DNA of 37,823 bases from Oscillospiraceae bacterium (GCA_018434245.1 JAHDPQ010000124.1:1-37823), one strand, 5' to 3'; shown: positions 29,621-37,233, counted from the first letter of the stretch. Notes: generated by a model from the letters alone, not told the origin. Program-made: numbers and translations.

Positions 29621-30082
29621 TCAGTTATACATCCCGTTTTGTGCCATATAGTTGTAAATCTGCTCACCGTGTTGTTGTTCTTCTTTTTGTATATGGTTAA
29701 GAACATTCCTTGCGTTCGTATCCTTAAACTCAAAGATGGCAGTATTATAAACAGACGACACATGTTTTTCGGTTGATAATAAATCAGTGCAAAGATAACT
29801 GTCTCTTTGCTTATTGGGGTCTGAGGACGCCGCGTTATAAGTTGGAGTAAAATTCAACTGCGCCTGTTTATTCCCTCCCGCCTGCATTGCCGGGACGGTT
29901 CCGCCCATGATTTGATTAATTGTATCCAAATGTTGCTGTTCAACCTGCCCAATCTGTGTGAATAAACCCTTAAGCTGGCCATCGTGAGCTTCGGCCGCAT
30001 ACTTATTATACTTTTCCACACAGGTCTGCTCTTGCTCTTTCAAATCTTTCAGGAACGATGTTTCTTTTTGTGTTAATTGCAT
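29621..30082 (-). CDS. CotF-family spore coat protein (ferritin-like helical bundle)
   Basis: This 153-residue protein matches the CotF family of spore coat proteins: DLLSTEKHVSSVYNTAIFEF, LNHIQKEEQQHGEQIYNYMA and a final QNGMYN are nearly canonical. The N-terminal half resembles a ferritin-like helix pair (EQEQTCVEKYNKYAAEAHDG). The gene supports a spore-forming host. GAGGTGA precedes the ATG. Its promoter contains a weaker copy of the shared motif, which may tie its expression to the metal regulon. It stands alone between two transporter regions. Confidence 0.85.
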   Translation of the reverse strand: MQLTQKETSFLKDLKEQEQTCVEKYNKYAAEAHDGQLKGLFTQIGQVEQQHLDTINQIMGGTVPAMQAGGNKQAQLNFTPTYNAASSDPNKQRDSYLCTDLLSTEKHVSSVYNTAIFEFKDTNARNVLNHIQKEEQQHGEQIYNYMAQNGMYN

Positions 30083-30133
30083 TTCTTATCACCTCGATAA
30101 TAGTCTGCTGGATATTATCGGGTTTTATACCCC

Positions 30134-30164
30134 ATTATTAAAAATTTTGAGCATATGTCAGAAA
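30134..30164 (-). promoter_or_regulatory. Probable promoter with degenerate shared operator (copy 6)
   Basis: Minus strand CTGACA (30161-30156), 16-bp spacer, AATAAT (30139-30134), about 50 bases before the CotF-like gene. The operator region at 30145-30164 reads TTTTGAGCATATGTCAGAAA, 15 of 20 matching the consensus. It is clearly weaker than the other five. Confidence 0.45.
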
Positions 30165-30179
30165 TATTTTGCGCCATAA

Positions 30180-30208
30180 TTGACCGGCTGCCGACCGCAT
30201 GCTATAAT
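30180..30208 (+). promoter_or_regulatory. Promoter of the fmdE leader and operon
   Basis: TTGACC at 30180-30185, an exact 17-bp spacer, and TATAAT at 30203-30208 on the plus strand form a strong promoter. The start site would be near 30215. It diverges from the CotF-like promoter and lacks the shared operator. Confidence 0.75.
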
Positions 30209-30214
30209 TGTTAA

Positions 30215-30353
30215 AACCGTGTGCGCGCAAGAAGCGTGTATAAGCAGATACGAAATCTGTGTTTCGGTAGTACATGGCATTATGAATAATTGAAGAATAA
30301 AGCTATGTCATGAAGGCTAGAATGCAGCAGACGTTGCGTCTTAGCCTTTTTAT
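30215..30353 (+). ncRNA. Structured leader or small RNA upstream of fmdE
   Basis: A transcript from the promoter at 30180-30208 would fold into a three-way junction: ACCG/CGGU (30216-30219, 30265-30268) closes two hairpins, GUGCGC/GCGUGU (30221-30226, 30234-30239) and CAGAU/AUCUG (30245-30249, 30255-30259). A stem ACAUGGC/GCUAUGU (30272-30278, 30302-30308) follows, then an intrinsic terminator at 30313-30351. The gene starts 80 bases further on. It is either a riboswitch or attenuator of the FmdE-transporter operon or a separate small RNA. It matches no class I know. Confidence 0.5.
30313..30351 (+). terminator. Intrinsic terminator in the fmdE leader
   Basis: AAGGCTA (30313-30319) pairs with TAGCCTT (30342-30348), with GA/TC and an inner GCAGC/GTTGC helix around AGAC, and runs into TTTAT. 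It lies 80 bases before the fmdE start, inside the transcribed leader. Confidence 0.7.
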
Positions 30354-30431
30354 ATTCCAAACCCCAGCTTTTGAGGGTTGGTTTTACGATTTATAATGCA
30401 AGATATGTGACACAAACAGGAGGAAAGCGAA
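30354..30431 (+). other. Short stretch between the leader terminator and fmdE
   Basis: The region between the terminator and the gene holds AAACC...GGTTT with an inner CCC/GGG pairing, too weak to call, and the AGGAGG ribosome binding site at about 30420. No separate promoter is obvious, so fmdE expression may depend on read-through of the terminator. Confidence 0.4.
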
Positions 30432-30959
30432 ATGAACAAGGAATTATGGGAGAAAGCAGTGGCCTTTCACGGTCACGAATGCCCTGGTCTGGCAATAGGA
30501 TTTAAAGCGTGCGAGGCAGCAGCAGAAAAAATGGGGATTGGCGTATCAGACGATGAGGAGATCGTCTGTATTACCGAAAACGACGCCTGCGGCGTGGATG
30601 CCATTCAGGCACTTTTAAGCTGTACTTTCGGCAAGGGAAATCTTCTTTACCATGGTACAGGAAAGCAGGCATTTTCTTTCTTTGACCGCACGAATAATAA
30701 ACGGCTTCGGGTATGCCTAAAGCCGGGGAAAAACGAAGGCATGGATCGGATACAGTGGAGGGAATACCTCTTAAATGCTCCTGTAGATGAAGTTTTTACT
30801 TTTTCAGAGCCGAAATTGGATTTGCCGGAAAAGGCCCGGCTGTTTCAAACTGTCGTTTGTGAAATCTGCGGTGAAGGCGCTCCTGAGCATAAAATGCACT
30901 TGCAGGACGGAAAAACAGTATGCGTAGACTGTTTTAAGAGTTACAGCAGAGGCTGGTAA
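30432..30959 (+). CDS. FmdE-family protein with C-terminal zinc ribbon
   Basis: The protein (175 residues) belongs to the FmdE family, named after a subunit-like gene of the molybdenum formylmethanofuran dehydrogenase cluster of methanogens. It shows AFHGHECPGLAIGFKACEAA at 11-30, ENDACGVDAIQALLSCTFGK with metal-ligand Cys, and GKQAFSFFD. A C-terminal CEICGEG...CVDCFKSY zinc ribbon follows. Bacterial members often lie beside molybdate, tungstate or iron-type transporters, as here. A role in metal or molybdopterin handling is likely but unproven. AGGAGG precedes the ATG. Confidence 0.88.
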   Translation: MNKELWEKAVAFHGHECPGLAIGFKACEAAAEKMGIGVSDDEEIVCITENDACGVDAIQALLSCTFGKGNLLYHGTGKQAFSFFDRTNNKRLRVCLKPGKNEGMDRIQWREYLLNAPVDEVFTFSEPKLDLPEKARLFQTVVCEICGEGAPEHKMHLQDGKTVCVDCFKSYSRGW

Positions 30960-30978
30960 TATAGAAAGGAATGTAGTA

Positions 30979-32091
30979 ATGAAAAAAACCATAGTATTCA
31001 TTCTGATCGTTACTCTTGCAATCTGCTTATTTGCCGGTTGTGGAAACAATAAAACAAGCGGCCTGTCCGATTCCTCTTCCGAGACAAGAACGATCACAGA
31101 TAGCGCCGGACGTACAGTTGAGATACCCACAACCGTAGAGAAAATTGTTGCCCTTGGGAATACACCTCGAATGATTACATATCTTGGACTGGCAAATAAA
31201 GTGGTAGGAATCAGCGGAATGGCTTCGGATCAGATAACCCCTATTACAGCTTATGCTTATGCCAACAAAGAACTGTGGGCAAAAGTGCCCCTTGTTGGTA
31301 CGGATGCAGCCGGGGCTACCGATTACTATCCGGAGCAGATCATCGCCGTTCATCCCGACGTGATTTTATGCTCGTACACGAAGGAACTGGGGGACGATAT
31401 TCAAACTAAAACAGGCATCCCGGTGGTTGTAGTTCCAATGGGTACTTTATTCGGGAAAGACTATGAAGACGCGCTGCGCCTCCTGGGCGATGTCTGCGGC
31501 GTGAAAGATCGGGCTGAAGGAGTGATTTCCTACATCAACAATTGTCTGAAGGACTTCGAAACAAGGACTTCCGGCATTCCTGATACAGACAAGTCCACTG
31601 TTTTAGGGGCCGCAGCAACTTTCAAGGGCGCACATGGAATAGAGGGTGTTTACATTAAATATGCCGTGTTTGAAGCAATTTCCGCAAATGATGTTACCAA
31701 AGACATCTCTGGCGAAGCCAGTGTAGTGGTGATTGACAAGGAAAAAGTTCTCGGATGGAATCCGCAATATATTTTCCTTGACAGCGGCGGTGTCAATCTT
31801 GTTAAGACGGACTATAAGAAAACTCCGGACTTTTATGCTCATCTTATGGCCGTTGTGGACGGAAACCTTTATCAATACCCGAGTTCTACTTCCTATTATT
31901 CGAACGTTGAAATATCCATTGTTAATAGCTATTATGTTGCAAGCATACTTTACCCGGAGCAGTTTGAGGATATCGATTTTAATGATAAAGCCAACGAGAT
32001 TTTCAAGTTCTTCCTTGGCACCGACGATTATCTCTGCAAACTTGAAACTGCTGGTGCAGGTTACAGCACAGTAAGTCTTGGTGGCGATTGA
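30979..32091 (+). CDS. FecB/BtuF-type substrate-binding lipoprotein of an ABC transporter
   Basis: This 370-residue lipoprotein has a signal peptide ending in LFAGC (Cys21), then ITDSAGRTVEIPTTVEKIVA, the start of the periplasmic-binding-protein-2 fold, PRMITYLGLANKVVGIS and YPEQIIAVHPDVIL. Such proteins bind iron complexes, cobalamin or, in MolA-type systems, molybdate and tungstate. The adjacent FmdE gene favours an oxyanion of Mo or W, but that is an inference. The start follows AAAGGA; its stop overlaps the permease ATG by one base. Confidence 0.88.
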   Translation: MKKTIVFILIVTLAICLFAGCGNNKTSGLSDSSSETRTITDSAGRTVEIPTTVEKIVALGNTPRMITYLGLANKVVGISGMASDQITPITAYAYANKELWAKVPLVGTDAAGATDYYPEQIIAVHPDVILCSYTKELGDDIQTKTGIPVVVVPMGTLFGKDYEDALRLLGDVCGVKDRAEGVISYINNCLKDFETRTSGIPDTDKSTVLGAAATFKGAHGIEGVYIKYAVFEAISANDVTKDISGEASVVVIDKEKVLGWNPQYIFLDSGGVNLVKTDYKKTPDFYAHLMAVVDGNLYQYPSSTSYYSNVEISIVNSYYVASILYPEQFEDIDFNDKANEIFKFFLGTDDYLCKLETAGAGYSTVSLGGD

Positions 32092-33170
32092 TGGCAGACG
32101 ACCGTGTAACTCAGCTCCAAGCATATAACGCCTTTTTAAGACGAAAAAGGCTTGTGTTGGTGATAGCGATTTTTGCGACAGTTATAATAGCAGTCTTTGC
32201 AGTCAGTGTCGGTTCTCTGAATGTTCCCATATCTGAAATAATCAAAACGATTTTTGGCAAAGGCGAACCACAGTCCCATACAATTATTATGAACATAAGA
32301 CTGCCGCGCGTTACGGCGGCCATCCTTGTAGGCGCTATGCTGGCTGTTTCCGGGGCGGTCATGCAATGCGTTCTGCAAAACCCGTTGGCATCGGCGTCAA
32401 CATTGGGTGTATCACAGGGCGCAGCCTTTGGCGCGGCGCTGGGCATCATCGTATTTGGTGGAGGAGTCGTAAATTCCGATTCCGCAGCAACGGCGATTGC
32501 AATCAATAATCCCTACATCGTGACCTTATGCGCTTTTGTATGCGGATCGATATCAACGTTTTTCGTTATTATTTTATCTCAATTTAAGAAGGAGCTTGGC
32601 CCTGGAGGACTCATATTGGCCGGTGTTGCCTTAAGCTCTCTGTTTACCGGTGGCAGCACATTGCTCCAGTATTTTGCGGATGAAACAAAAATCAGCGCTG
32701 TTGTGTTCTGGACTTTCGGAAATCTGGGATCGGCAGGCTGGACCGAGCTTTTGATTCTTACAACGGTATTCTTAGTCGCAATGATGTATTTTTTGCTAAA
32801 CCGTTGGAACTATAACGCGATGGAAAGTGGAGCAGACACCGCAAAAAGCCTTGGTGTTAGCACAAGGACGGTTATGCTCATCAGTATGGGAATTTGCTCT
32901 TTGGCATCGGCAGTTGCGGTATCTTTTGTGGGCATTATCAGCTTTGTTGGACTTGTGGCTCCGCATATAATGCGCAGATTTGTCGGCAATGATTACCGGT
33001 ATCTTATACCGTGTTCCGCTGTTGCAGGGGCGCTGCTTCTCATTTTGGCCGACACATTCGGCAGGCTTATTATTGCGCCGGTTATACTTCCGATTGGTGC
33101 TATCACTTCGTTTTTGGGTGCTCCCATGTTCCTCTACCTTCTGTTTAGGGGGTTTAAGAGCCATGGTTGA
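32091..33170 (+). CDS. FecCD-type ABC transporter permease
   Basis: This protein (359 residues) has about ten membrane helices of the FecCD/BtuC family. Visible features are a first helix LVLVIAIFATVIIAVFAVSV, RLPRVTAAILVGAMLAVSGA with the family LP...A...GA.L, QNPLASASTLGVSQGAAFGA, and the cytoplasmic coupling loop GLVAPHIMRR. The ATG at 32091 is preferred over a TTG one codon earlier because it directly overlaps the preceding stop (TGATG). It forms the membrane channel with the ATPase that follows, overlapping it by eight bases. Confidence 0.9.
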   Translation: MADDRVTQLQAYNAFLRRKRLVLVIAIFATVIIAVFAVSVGSLNVPISEIIKTIFGKGEPQSHTIIMNIRLPRVTAAILVGAMLAVSGAVMQCVLQNPLASASTLGVSQGAAFGAALGIIVFGGGVVNSDSAATAIAINNPYIVTLCAFVCGSISTFFVIILSQFKKELGPGGLILAGVALSSLFTGGSTLLQYFADETKISAVVFWTFGNLGSAGWTELLILTTVFLVAMMYFLLNRWNYNAMESGADTAKSLGVSTRTVMLISMGICSLASAVAVSFVGIISFVGLVAPHIMRRFVGNDYRYLIPCSAVAGALLLILADTFGRLIIAPVILPIGAITSFLGAPMFLYLLFRGFKSHG

Positions 33171-33960
33171 AATTAATAATATTACCTTCGCCTATAACCG
33201 AAGCTCAAAAAACATATTAGAGGAAATAAGCTTCGACATACAGAAGAATCAATGTATAGCAATTTTAGGGAACAATGGAGCAGGTAAAAGCACTTTGCTC
33301 AAGTGTATCGACCGCATTTGTCCTGCACACGAAGGTTCTGTGTTTGTTGACAGCAATGACGTTTTCCATATGACTAAAAGTTTGATGGCGCAGAATATAG
33401 CATATGTGCAACAAAACAACGAGCCGATTAACATGACAGTCTTCGATGCGGTCCTTCTTGGCAGGAAGCCATATATTAAGTGGGATGCATCCTCGGAAGA
33501 CAAGCAAATCGTATGCGAGATCATGAGGAAAATGGAGCTGGACGATTTCTCATTGCGTAATGTATCCGAGCTTTCGGGCGGCGAATTGCAAAAGGTGATG
33601 CTGGCCCGCGCCTTGGCACAAGAACCGAAGCTTTTATTACTTGATGAACCCACAAGTAACCTCGATCCGCGCAATCAGCATGAAGTGCTTTGCATCGTCA
33701 AAGAAATCGCGCAGGAACATAATATTTGTGTAGCGATCATCCTTCATGACCTCAACCTTGCCATTCGTTACTGTGATCGTTTCCTCTTCCTTAAAGATTC
33801 ACATGTCTTTTCCTATGGCGGGTTAGAAGTAATGACCCCAGAAAACATTGAAGAAGTTTATAAGATGCACGTCCATATTATCGAATACATGGGAGTTCCA
33901 GTTATCGTTCCTTTTCCTGACGAGAAAATCAAGATGAATTCCATTGTGGGGAAAGCGTAG
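33163..33960 (+). CDS. FepC/BtuD-type ABC transporter ATPase
   Basis: This 265-residue ATPase has Walker A GNNGAGKST near 36-44, the signature LSGGELQKVMLARALAQE, Walker B LLLLDEPTSNLD and an ILHD H-loop. The frame is open further upstream, but MVEINNITFAYN is the normal start of the family, and the ATG at 33163 overlaps the permease gene by eight bases. Together with the binding protein and permease it forms a complete importer, in the FmdE operon. The last 30 residues are family-variable. Confidence 0.92.
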   Translation: MVEINNITFAYNRSSKNILEEISFDIQKNQCIAILGNNGAGKSTLLKCIDRICPAHEGSVFVDSNDVFHMTKSLMAQNIAYVQQNNEPINMTVFDAVLLGRKPYIKWDASSEDKQIVCEIMRKMELDDFSLRNVSELSGGELQKVMLARALAQEPKLLLLDEPTSNLDPRNQHEVLCIVKEIAQEHNICVAIILHDLNLAIRYCDRFLFLKDSHVFSYGGLEVMTPENIEEVYKMHVHIIEYMGVPVIVPFPDEKIKMNSIVGKA

Positions 33961-33987
33961 GAAGGTAAATATACGAATTATGCGCAG

Positions 33988-34635
33988 CTATAGAATTTCG
34001 ATTGATTTTGCATCATATCGTATCAGACCGTCCTTTCTCATTTTCGCCAGTTCTCTTGACAGCGATGTACGCTGAACCCCCATTTTTTCAGCCCAGGCTT
34101 TTTTGGTTATGTTAAGCTGGACTTTATCCGAATTTTGCTTTTGCCGCTCATATTCCAGATAATTCATAATACATTCCCGAATCGTTTTGTTGACATAGTG
34201 CTTGATGCGATCCCCAAGGATTACCGCATGATCGGAAACAAATTCAAGATAACTTCTCAGGAAATCGTGGTTATTTGAGAAGAGCGCGAAAAGGCGCTCT
34301 TTATTGATTTCTAAAATTATGGTGGGTTGTTTTGCGGTGATCGTCATAGGGTAATGCGGGTTTTTAGAAAACAACAAATTTCCCCCCAGAATTTCGTTGC
34401 TGTAGAATTCCGCTATATTCATAAGATTTCCTGATTCGTCAATACGTTCAACGGCCACCTTGCCTGAAAGAATGATCTCAAGCTTTAAGCATACCTCACC
34501 GGAAAAATGAACGATGTTGTTTCTTTCATAGGTACTTATTTTGAAACTTCTATCTCTTAAATAAGAATTGATTTCCTTATCAGATATGGAACTTAATGGA
34601 ACGCTTTTTCTTATAAGGGCTATATGCTTACTCAT
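33988..34635 (-). CDS. Crp/Fnr-family transcriptional regulator
   Basis: This 215-residue protein has a cyclic-nucleotide-binding-like sensor domain (FSGEVCLKLEIILSGKVAVE, AEFYSNEILGGNLLF), a long dimerisation helix (about 115-145), and a winged helix (TKKAWAEKMGVQRTSLSREL AKMRKDGLI). It lacks the four cysteines of FNR; only Cys49 and a cysteine in the helix (RECIMNYL) are present, so it is unlikely to hold the FNR cluster. It is transcribed away from the NapH-like gene. Inverted repeats upstream of both genes suggest it regulates itself, that gene and the cupin gene. Confidence 0.85.
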   Translation of the reverse strand: MSKHIALIRKSVPLSSISDKEINSYLRDRSFKISTYERNNIVHFSGEVCLKLEIILSGKVAVERIDESGNLMNIAEFYSNEILGGNLLFSKNPHYPMTITAKQPTIILEINKERLFALFSNNHDFLRSYLEFVSDHAVILGDRIKHYVNKTIRECIMNYLEYERQKQNSDKVQLNITKKAWAEKMGVQRTSLSRELAKMRKDGLIRYDAKSIEIL

Positions 34636-34660
34636 TGCTATATCTCCCTTCTTTATAAGA

Positions 34661-34674
34661 GTTACCTTGGTAAC
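34661..34674. promoter_or_regulatory. Inverted-repeat operator for the Crp/Fnr regulator (site 1)
   Basis: GTTACC-TT-GGTAAC is a perfect inverted repeat. Its centre lies at 34667.5, and TATAAT at 34697-34702 puts the inferred start of the NapH-like gene at 34709, so the site is centred at -41.5, the position of class II activation by CRP/FNR proteins. It also lies just upstream of the regulator gene. Confidence 0.6.
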
Positions 34675-34735
34675 ACCTTTTTCCCTATTATATCTGTATA
34701 ATCGAAGCAGAGCAAGTTAAAGGGGGAAATAGCGC

Positions 34736-35359
34736 GTGAAGCATATTACGACCATTATTCGGCTCCTATTTCTGGCACTGTTCGTATTTTTTCTGGCAAT
34801 CGGTAAGCCTATGCTGTGGCTTGGGCTGTTTGCGATAAGCCTTCTGGCCGCATTGATTTTCGGAAGGATTTATTGCGGATATGTATGCCCCATGAACACA
34901 TTGATGATACCGGCGGAATGGATTTCAAAGAAACTTAAAATTCATACCCAGAAAGCACCGAAATGGCTGAGAAACGGGTATTTTTCATGGATATCCCTTA
35001 TTGTCAGTATAGCGGCGCTGCTTTTGCTGAAAAGGTTTCTGCATATTGACTTGCCGATTTTACCTATATGGCTGGCGATTGCAATCATCATTACCCTTGT
35101 ATACGGGCCTGCGGTATTCCACAATCTGATATGCCCATTCGGGGCACTCCAAAAGCTATTCGGCCGGTTTGCAAGATTCTCAAAGAAAGTCGATAAAACC
35201 GCGTGCATTGGATGCAAATTATGCGAAAAGGCTTGTCCGTCTGATGCGATAACTGTTGTGGATGGTGAGAAGAAAGCCGTTATCAACACCGCATTATGCC
35301 ATCAATGCACAAACTGCCAACAGGCTTGTCCGAAGGAAGCAATTCACTACTCCAGATAA
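34736..35359 (+). CDS. NapH-like membrane 4Fe-4S ferredoxin protein
   Basis: This 207-residue protein has membrane helices (LFLALFVFFLAIGKPML, GLFAISLLAALIFG, SWISLIVSIAALLLL, IWLAIAIIITLVYG), the IYCGYVCPMNT and NLICPFGALQK motifs of the NapH/CcoG polyferredoxin family, and a C-terminal pair of [4Fe-4S] sites (CIGCKLCEKACP, CHQCTNCQQACP). It probably carries electrons between a membrane quinol pool or outside donor and the cytosol. The start is GTG after AGGGGGAA. The gene has a Crp/Fnr-type site centred at -41.5. Confidence 0.85.
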   Translation: MKHITTIIRLLFLALFVFFLAIGKPMLWLGLFAISLLAALIFGRIYCGYVCPMNTLMIPAEWISKKLKIHTQKAPKWLRNGYFSWISLIVSIAALLLLKRFLHIDLPILPIWLAIAIIITLVYGPAVFHNLICPFGALQKLFGRFARFSKKVDKTACIGCKLCEKACPSDAITVVDGEKKAVINTALCHQCTNCQQACPKEAIHYSR

Positions 35360-35381
35360 ATTACCCACAATATCCCGTTTT

Positions 35382-35395
35382 GTTGTAATTGCAAC
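35382..35395 (+). promoter_or_regulatory. Near-palindrome operator for the Crp/Fnr regulator (site 2)
   Basis: GTTGTAATTGCAAC is a near-perfect inverted repeat centred at 35388.5. A TAAAAT -10 box at 35418-35423 would start transcription at 35430, placing the site at -41.5 again. Its half-site GTT(A/G) fits site 1 (GTTRY...RYAAC). Confidence 0.5.
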
Positions 35396-35457
35396 AGGTC
35401 AAGGACGAGATTATAAGTAAAATAATAGACATCGTTTATTACAATGGGAGGTTTGCA

Positions 35458-35775
35458 ATGATGGTAGAGCAAATTTTCAAGTTAGCCAAGGGCAATGAAA
35501 AGGCGATAGAAAAGGTCGTATTTGACGAGAACATTCATTACCTGCATATGGTGTTTAATCAAAACGAGGGCCTTCCTGAGCACTTTTCCAATTCAAACGT
35601 GTATATGACCGTTATAAGAGGCACGCTCTCGATTGGACTTAACGAGCAGGAAATCCATGAATATGCTTCCGGCACATTGTTGAAAATTCCTTATCAGACC
35701 AAGATGGATGTCAAAAACCTGCACACGGATACTTTGGAATTGATTGTTGTAAAGGCTCCAGCGCCGAAGAACTGA
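35458..35775 (+). CDS. Cupin-domain protein
   Basis: This 105-residue protein is a small cupin-fold barrel: LPEHFSNSNVYMTVIRGTLS has the His and Gly pattern of cupin motif 1, and YASGTLLKIPYQTKMDVKNL that of motif 2. One metal-ligand His of motif 1 seems absent, so metal binding is uncertain. GGGAGG precedes the ATG at 35458; the frame is longer upstream but lacks a start site. It could be a sensor or a small binding protein. Its promoter carries a Crp/Fnr-type site. Confidence 0.72.
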   Translation: MMVEQIFKLAKGNEKAIEKVVFDENIHYLHMVFNQNEGLPEHFSNSNVYMTVIRGTLSIGLNEQEIHEYASGTLLKIPYQTKMDVKNLHTDTLELIVVKAPAPKN

Positions 35776-35794
35776 AAAAATATTTAATTAGGGA

Positions 35795-35856
35795 TTGACC
35801 TAAATGAATTCTTGCCCCATAATCTAATTAGGGAATTGCCTAATTAGATTATGGGG
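35795..35856 (+). promoter_or_regulatory. ArsR operon promoter and long palindromic operator
   Basis: TTGACC (35795-35800), 17 bp, then CATAAT (35818-35823) make a plus-strand promoter. Two perfect 18-base arms (35815-35832 and 35839-35856) around GAATTG cover the -10 box and start. A second related site, AATTAGGGATTGACCTAAA, lies over the -35 box. This is the usual layout for an autorepressing ArsR protein. The hairpin may also end the cupin transcript. Confidence 0.7.
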
Positions 35857-35863
35857 GTGCGTT

Positions 35864-36265
35864 ATGCATACGACAATGGTGCTAAAGGCCATCGCGGACG
35901 AAACCCGCATGAAACTACTGACGCTTTTACTGCGGCACAGTTATTGTGTCCGTGGATTAGCCAATGCGCTCGAATTGACTGAGGCCACCATATCCCAACA
36001 TCTTAAAGTGCTGCGGGAAGCCGGTTTGCTTGTTGGTGAAAAACGCGGGTACTTCATGCACTATGATGTGGATCGTTCTGTGCTACATGAACTGGCTGGC
36101 GAAATAGAAGCGCTGATCACTATTGAACGCACCCCCTGCAAACCGGCCAAGCGTGATGATTGCCCCGTTACCAAATCGAAAAGCTGCATAAAACAAGGCC
36201 AATGCAGCAATCAGGTCCAGGAGTTTTGCCACGGTTCAAATCAAGACAAGGAGGGCGCATCATGA
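35864..36265 (+). CDS. ArsR-family repressor with Cys-rich tail
   Basis: This 133-residue protein has the winged helix of the ArsR/SmtB family (LKAIADETRMKLLTLLL, LANALELTEATISQHLKVLREAGL, GYFMHYDV). The ELCVCD metal motif of arsenic sensors is reduced to SYCVRG with a single Cys. A tail of about 40 residues holds six cysteines (CKPAKRDDC, then CIKQGQCSNQ and EFC), a possible metal or redox sensor. It overlaps the following ATPase gene by four bases (ATGA) and should repress the exporter through the adjacent palindrome. Confidence 0.83.
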   Translation: MHTTMVLKAIADETRMKLLTLLLRHSYCVRGLANALELTEATISQHLKVLREAGLLVGEKRGYFMHYDVDRSVLHELAGEIEALITIERTPCKPAKRDDCPVTKSKSCIKQGQCSNQVQEFCHGSNQDKEGAS

Positions 36266-37233
36266 GCATTGTCACTGTCACAAATCTTAAAAAGACATAC
36301 GGCGATTTTACCGCAGTTGATGGGGTCAGCTTCTCCATTGAACAGGGTGAGATCTTCGGCTTTTTAGGGCCGAATGGCGCGGGGAAAACCTCAACCATCA
36401 ATATGATGATCGGTTTGTCGCGGCCCACGCAAGGTGAAATTATCATTGACGGGATTGATGCACGGCGGCAGACAAAGAAAGCGCAGGCCATTATGGGCAT
36501 CGTCCCCGATGAAAGCAACCTCTACAATGAGATGGACGGGTTTGAAAATTTATGCTTCTGCGCCGCCCTTTACGGTATGCGGAGAGAGGAACGGGAACCC
36601 AAAGCCCGGCAGCTCTTGGAGCAATTCCACTTGAAGGAGGCTGGGAAGCGTCCCTTCAAAGCCTATTCCAAAGGAATGCGCCGCAAGCTGACCATCGCGG
36701 CGGCAATTATCCACTCCCCCCGTATCCTGTTTCTTGATGAACCGACCACCGGCATAGATGTGGAAAGTGCCCGGCAAATACGAGAGCTTATTCTAAAATT
36801 AAAAGAACAGGGCACGACTGTGTTCATCACCACCCACTATATTGAAGACGCCGAGCGAATTTGTGACAGACTGGCGTTCATCGTCAGCGGTAAGATTATC
36901 GCAAATGGGTCTGTGGATGAATTGATGGAAAGCGCATCGCACGGCTACGCGGTCAGGCTGATGACAAACATCAATTCAGAAAACCTTGCCGCCGATTTAC
37001 AGGCGCAGTTTGAAGGCAGCACCGTTGAAATAACGCACGACCATGCGCTAGTCCTCAGATCGGCGGAACGAATCCCACTGCTGCCTGTTATGGAGTATTT
37101 TAACCGCAACGGTATAGCGGTCTATGAAGCCAGAGAACTGCGTCCAACGCTAGAGGATGTGTTTGTTAAGCTGACCGGCATTGAAGCTGCTAAGCTCAAA
37201 AAGGAAAAAGAAAAAGGAGGGAACGGCCAATGA
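36262..37233 (+). CDS. DrrA/CcmA-type ABC exporter ATPase
   Basis: This 323-residue ATPase has Walker A GPNGAGKT (36-43), the signature YSKGMRRKL in place of the usual LSGGQ, as in other DrrA-like exporters, Walker B ILFLDEPTTGID, and an ITTHYIEDAE H-loop. The last 90 residues form the extension of the DrrA group. With the ABC-2 permease it would export a drug, lipid or peptide. The frame is open further upstream, but the ATG at 36262 that overlaps the ArsR stop follows AAGGAGGG. Confidence 0.88.
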   Translation: MSIVTVTNLKKTYGDFTAVDGVSFSIEQGEIFGFLGPNGAGKTSTINMMIGLSRPTQGEIIIDGIDARRQTKKAQAIMGIVPDESNLYNEMDGFENLCFCAALYGMRREEREPKARQLLEQFHLKEAGKRPFKAYSKGMRRKLTIAAAIIHSPRILFLDEPTTGIDVESARQIRELILKLKEQGTTVFITTHYIEDAERICDRLAFIVSGKIIANGSVDELMESASHGYAVRLMTNINSENLAADLQAQFEGSTVEITHDHALVLRSAERIPLLPVMEYFNRNGIAVYEARELRPTLEDVFVKLTGIEAAKLKKEKEKGGNGQ

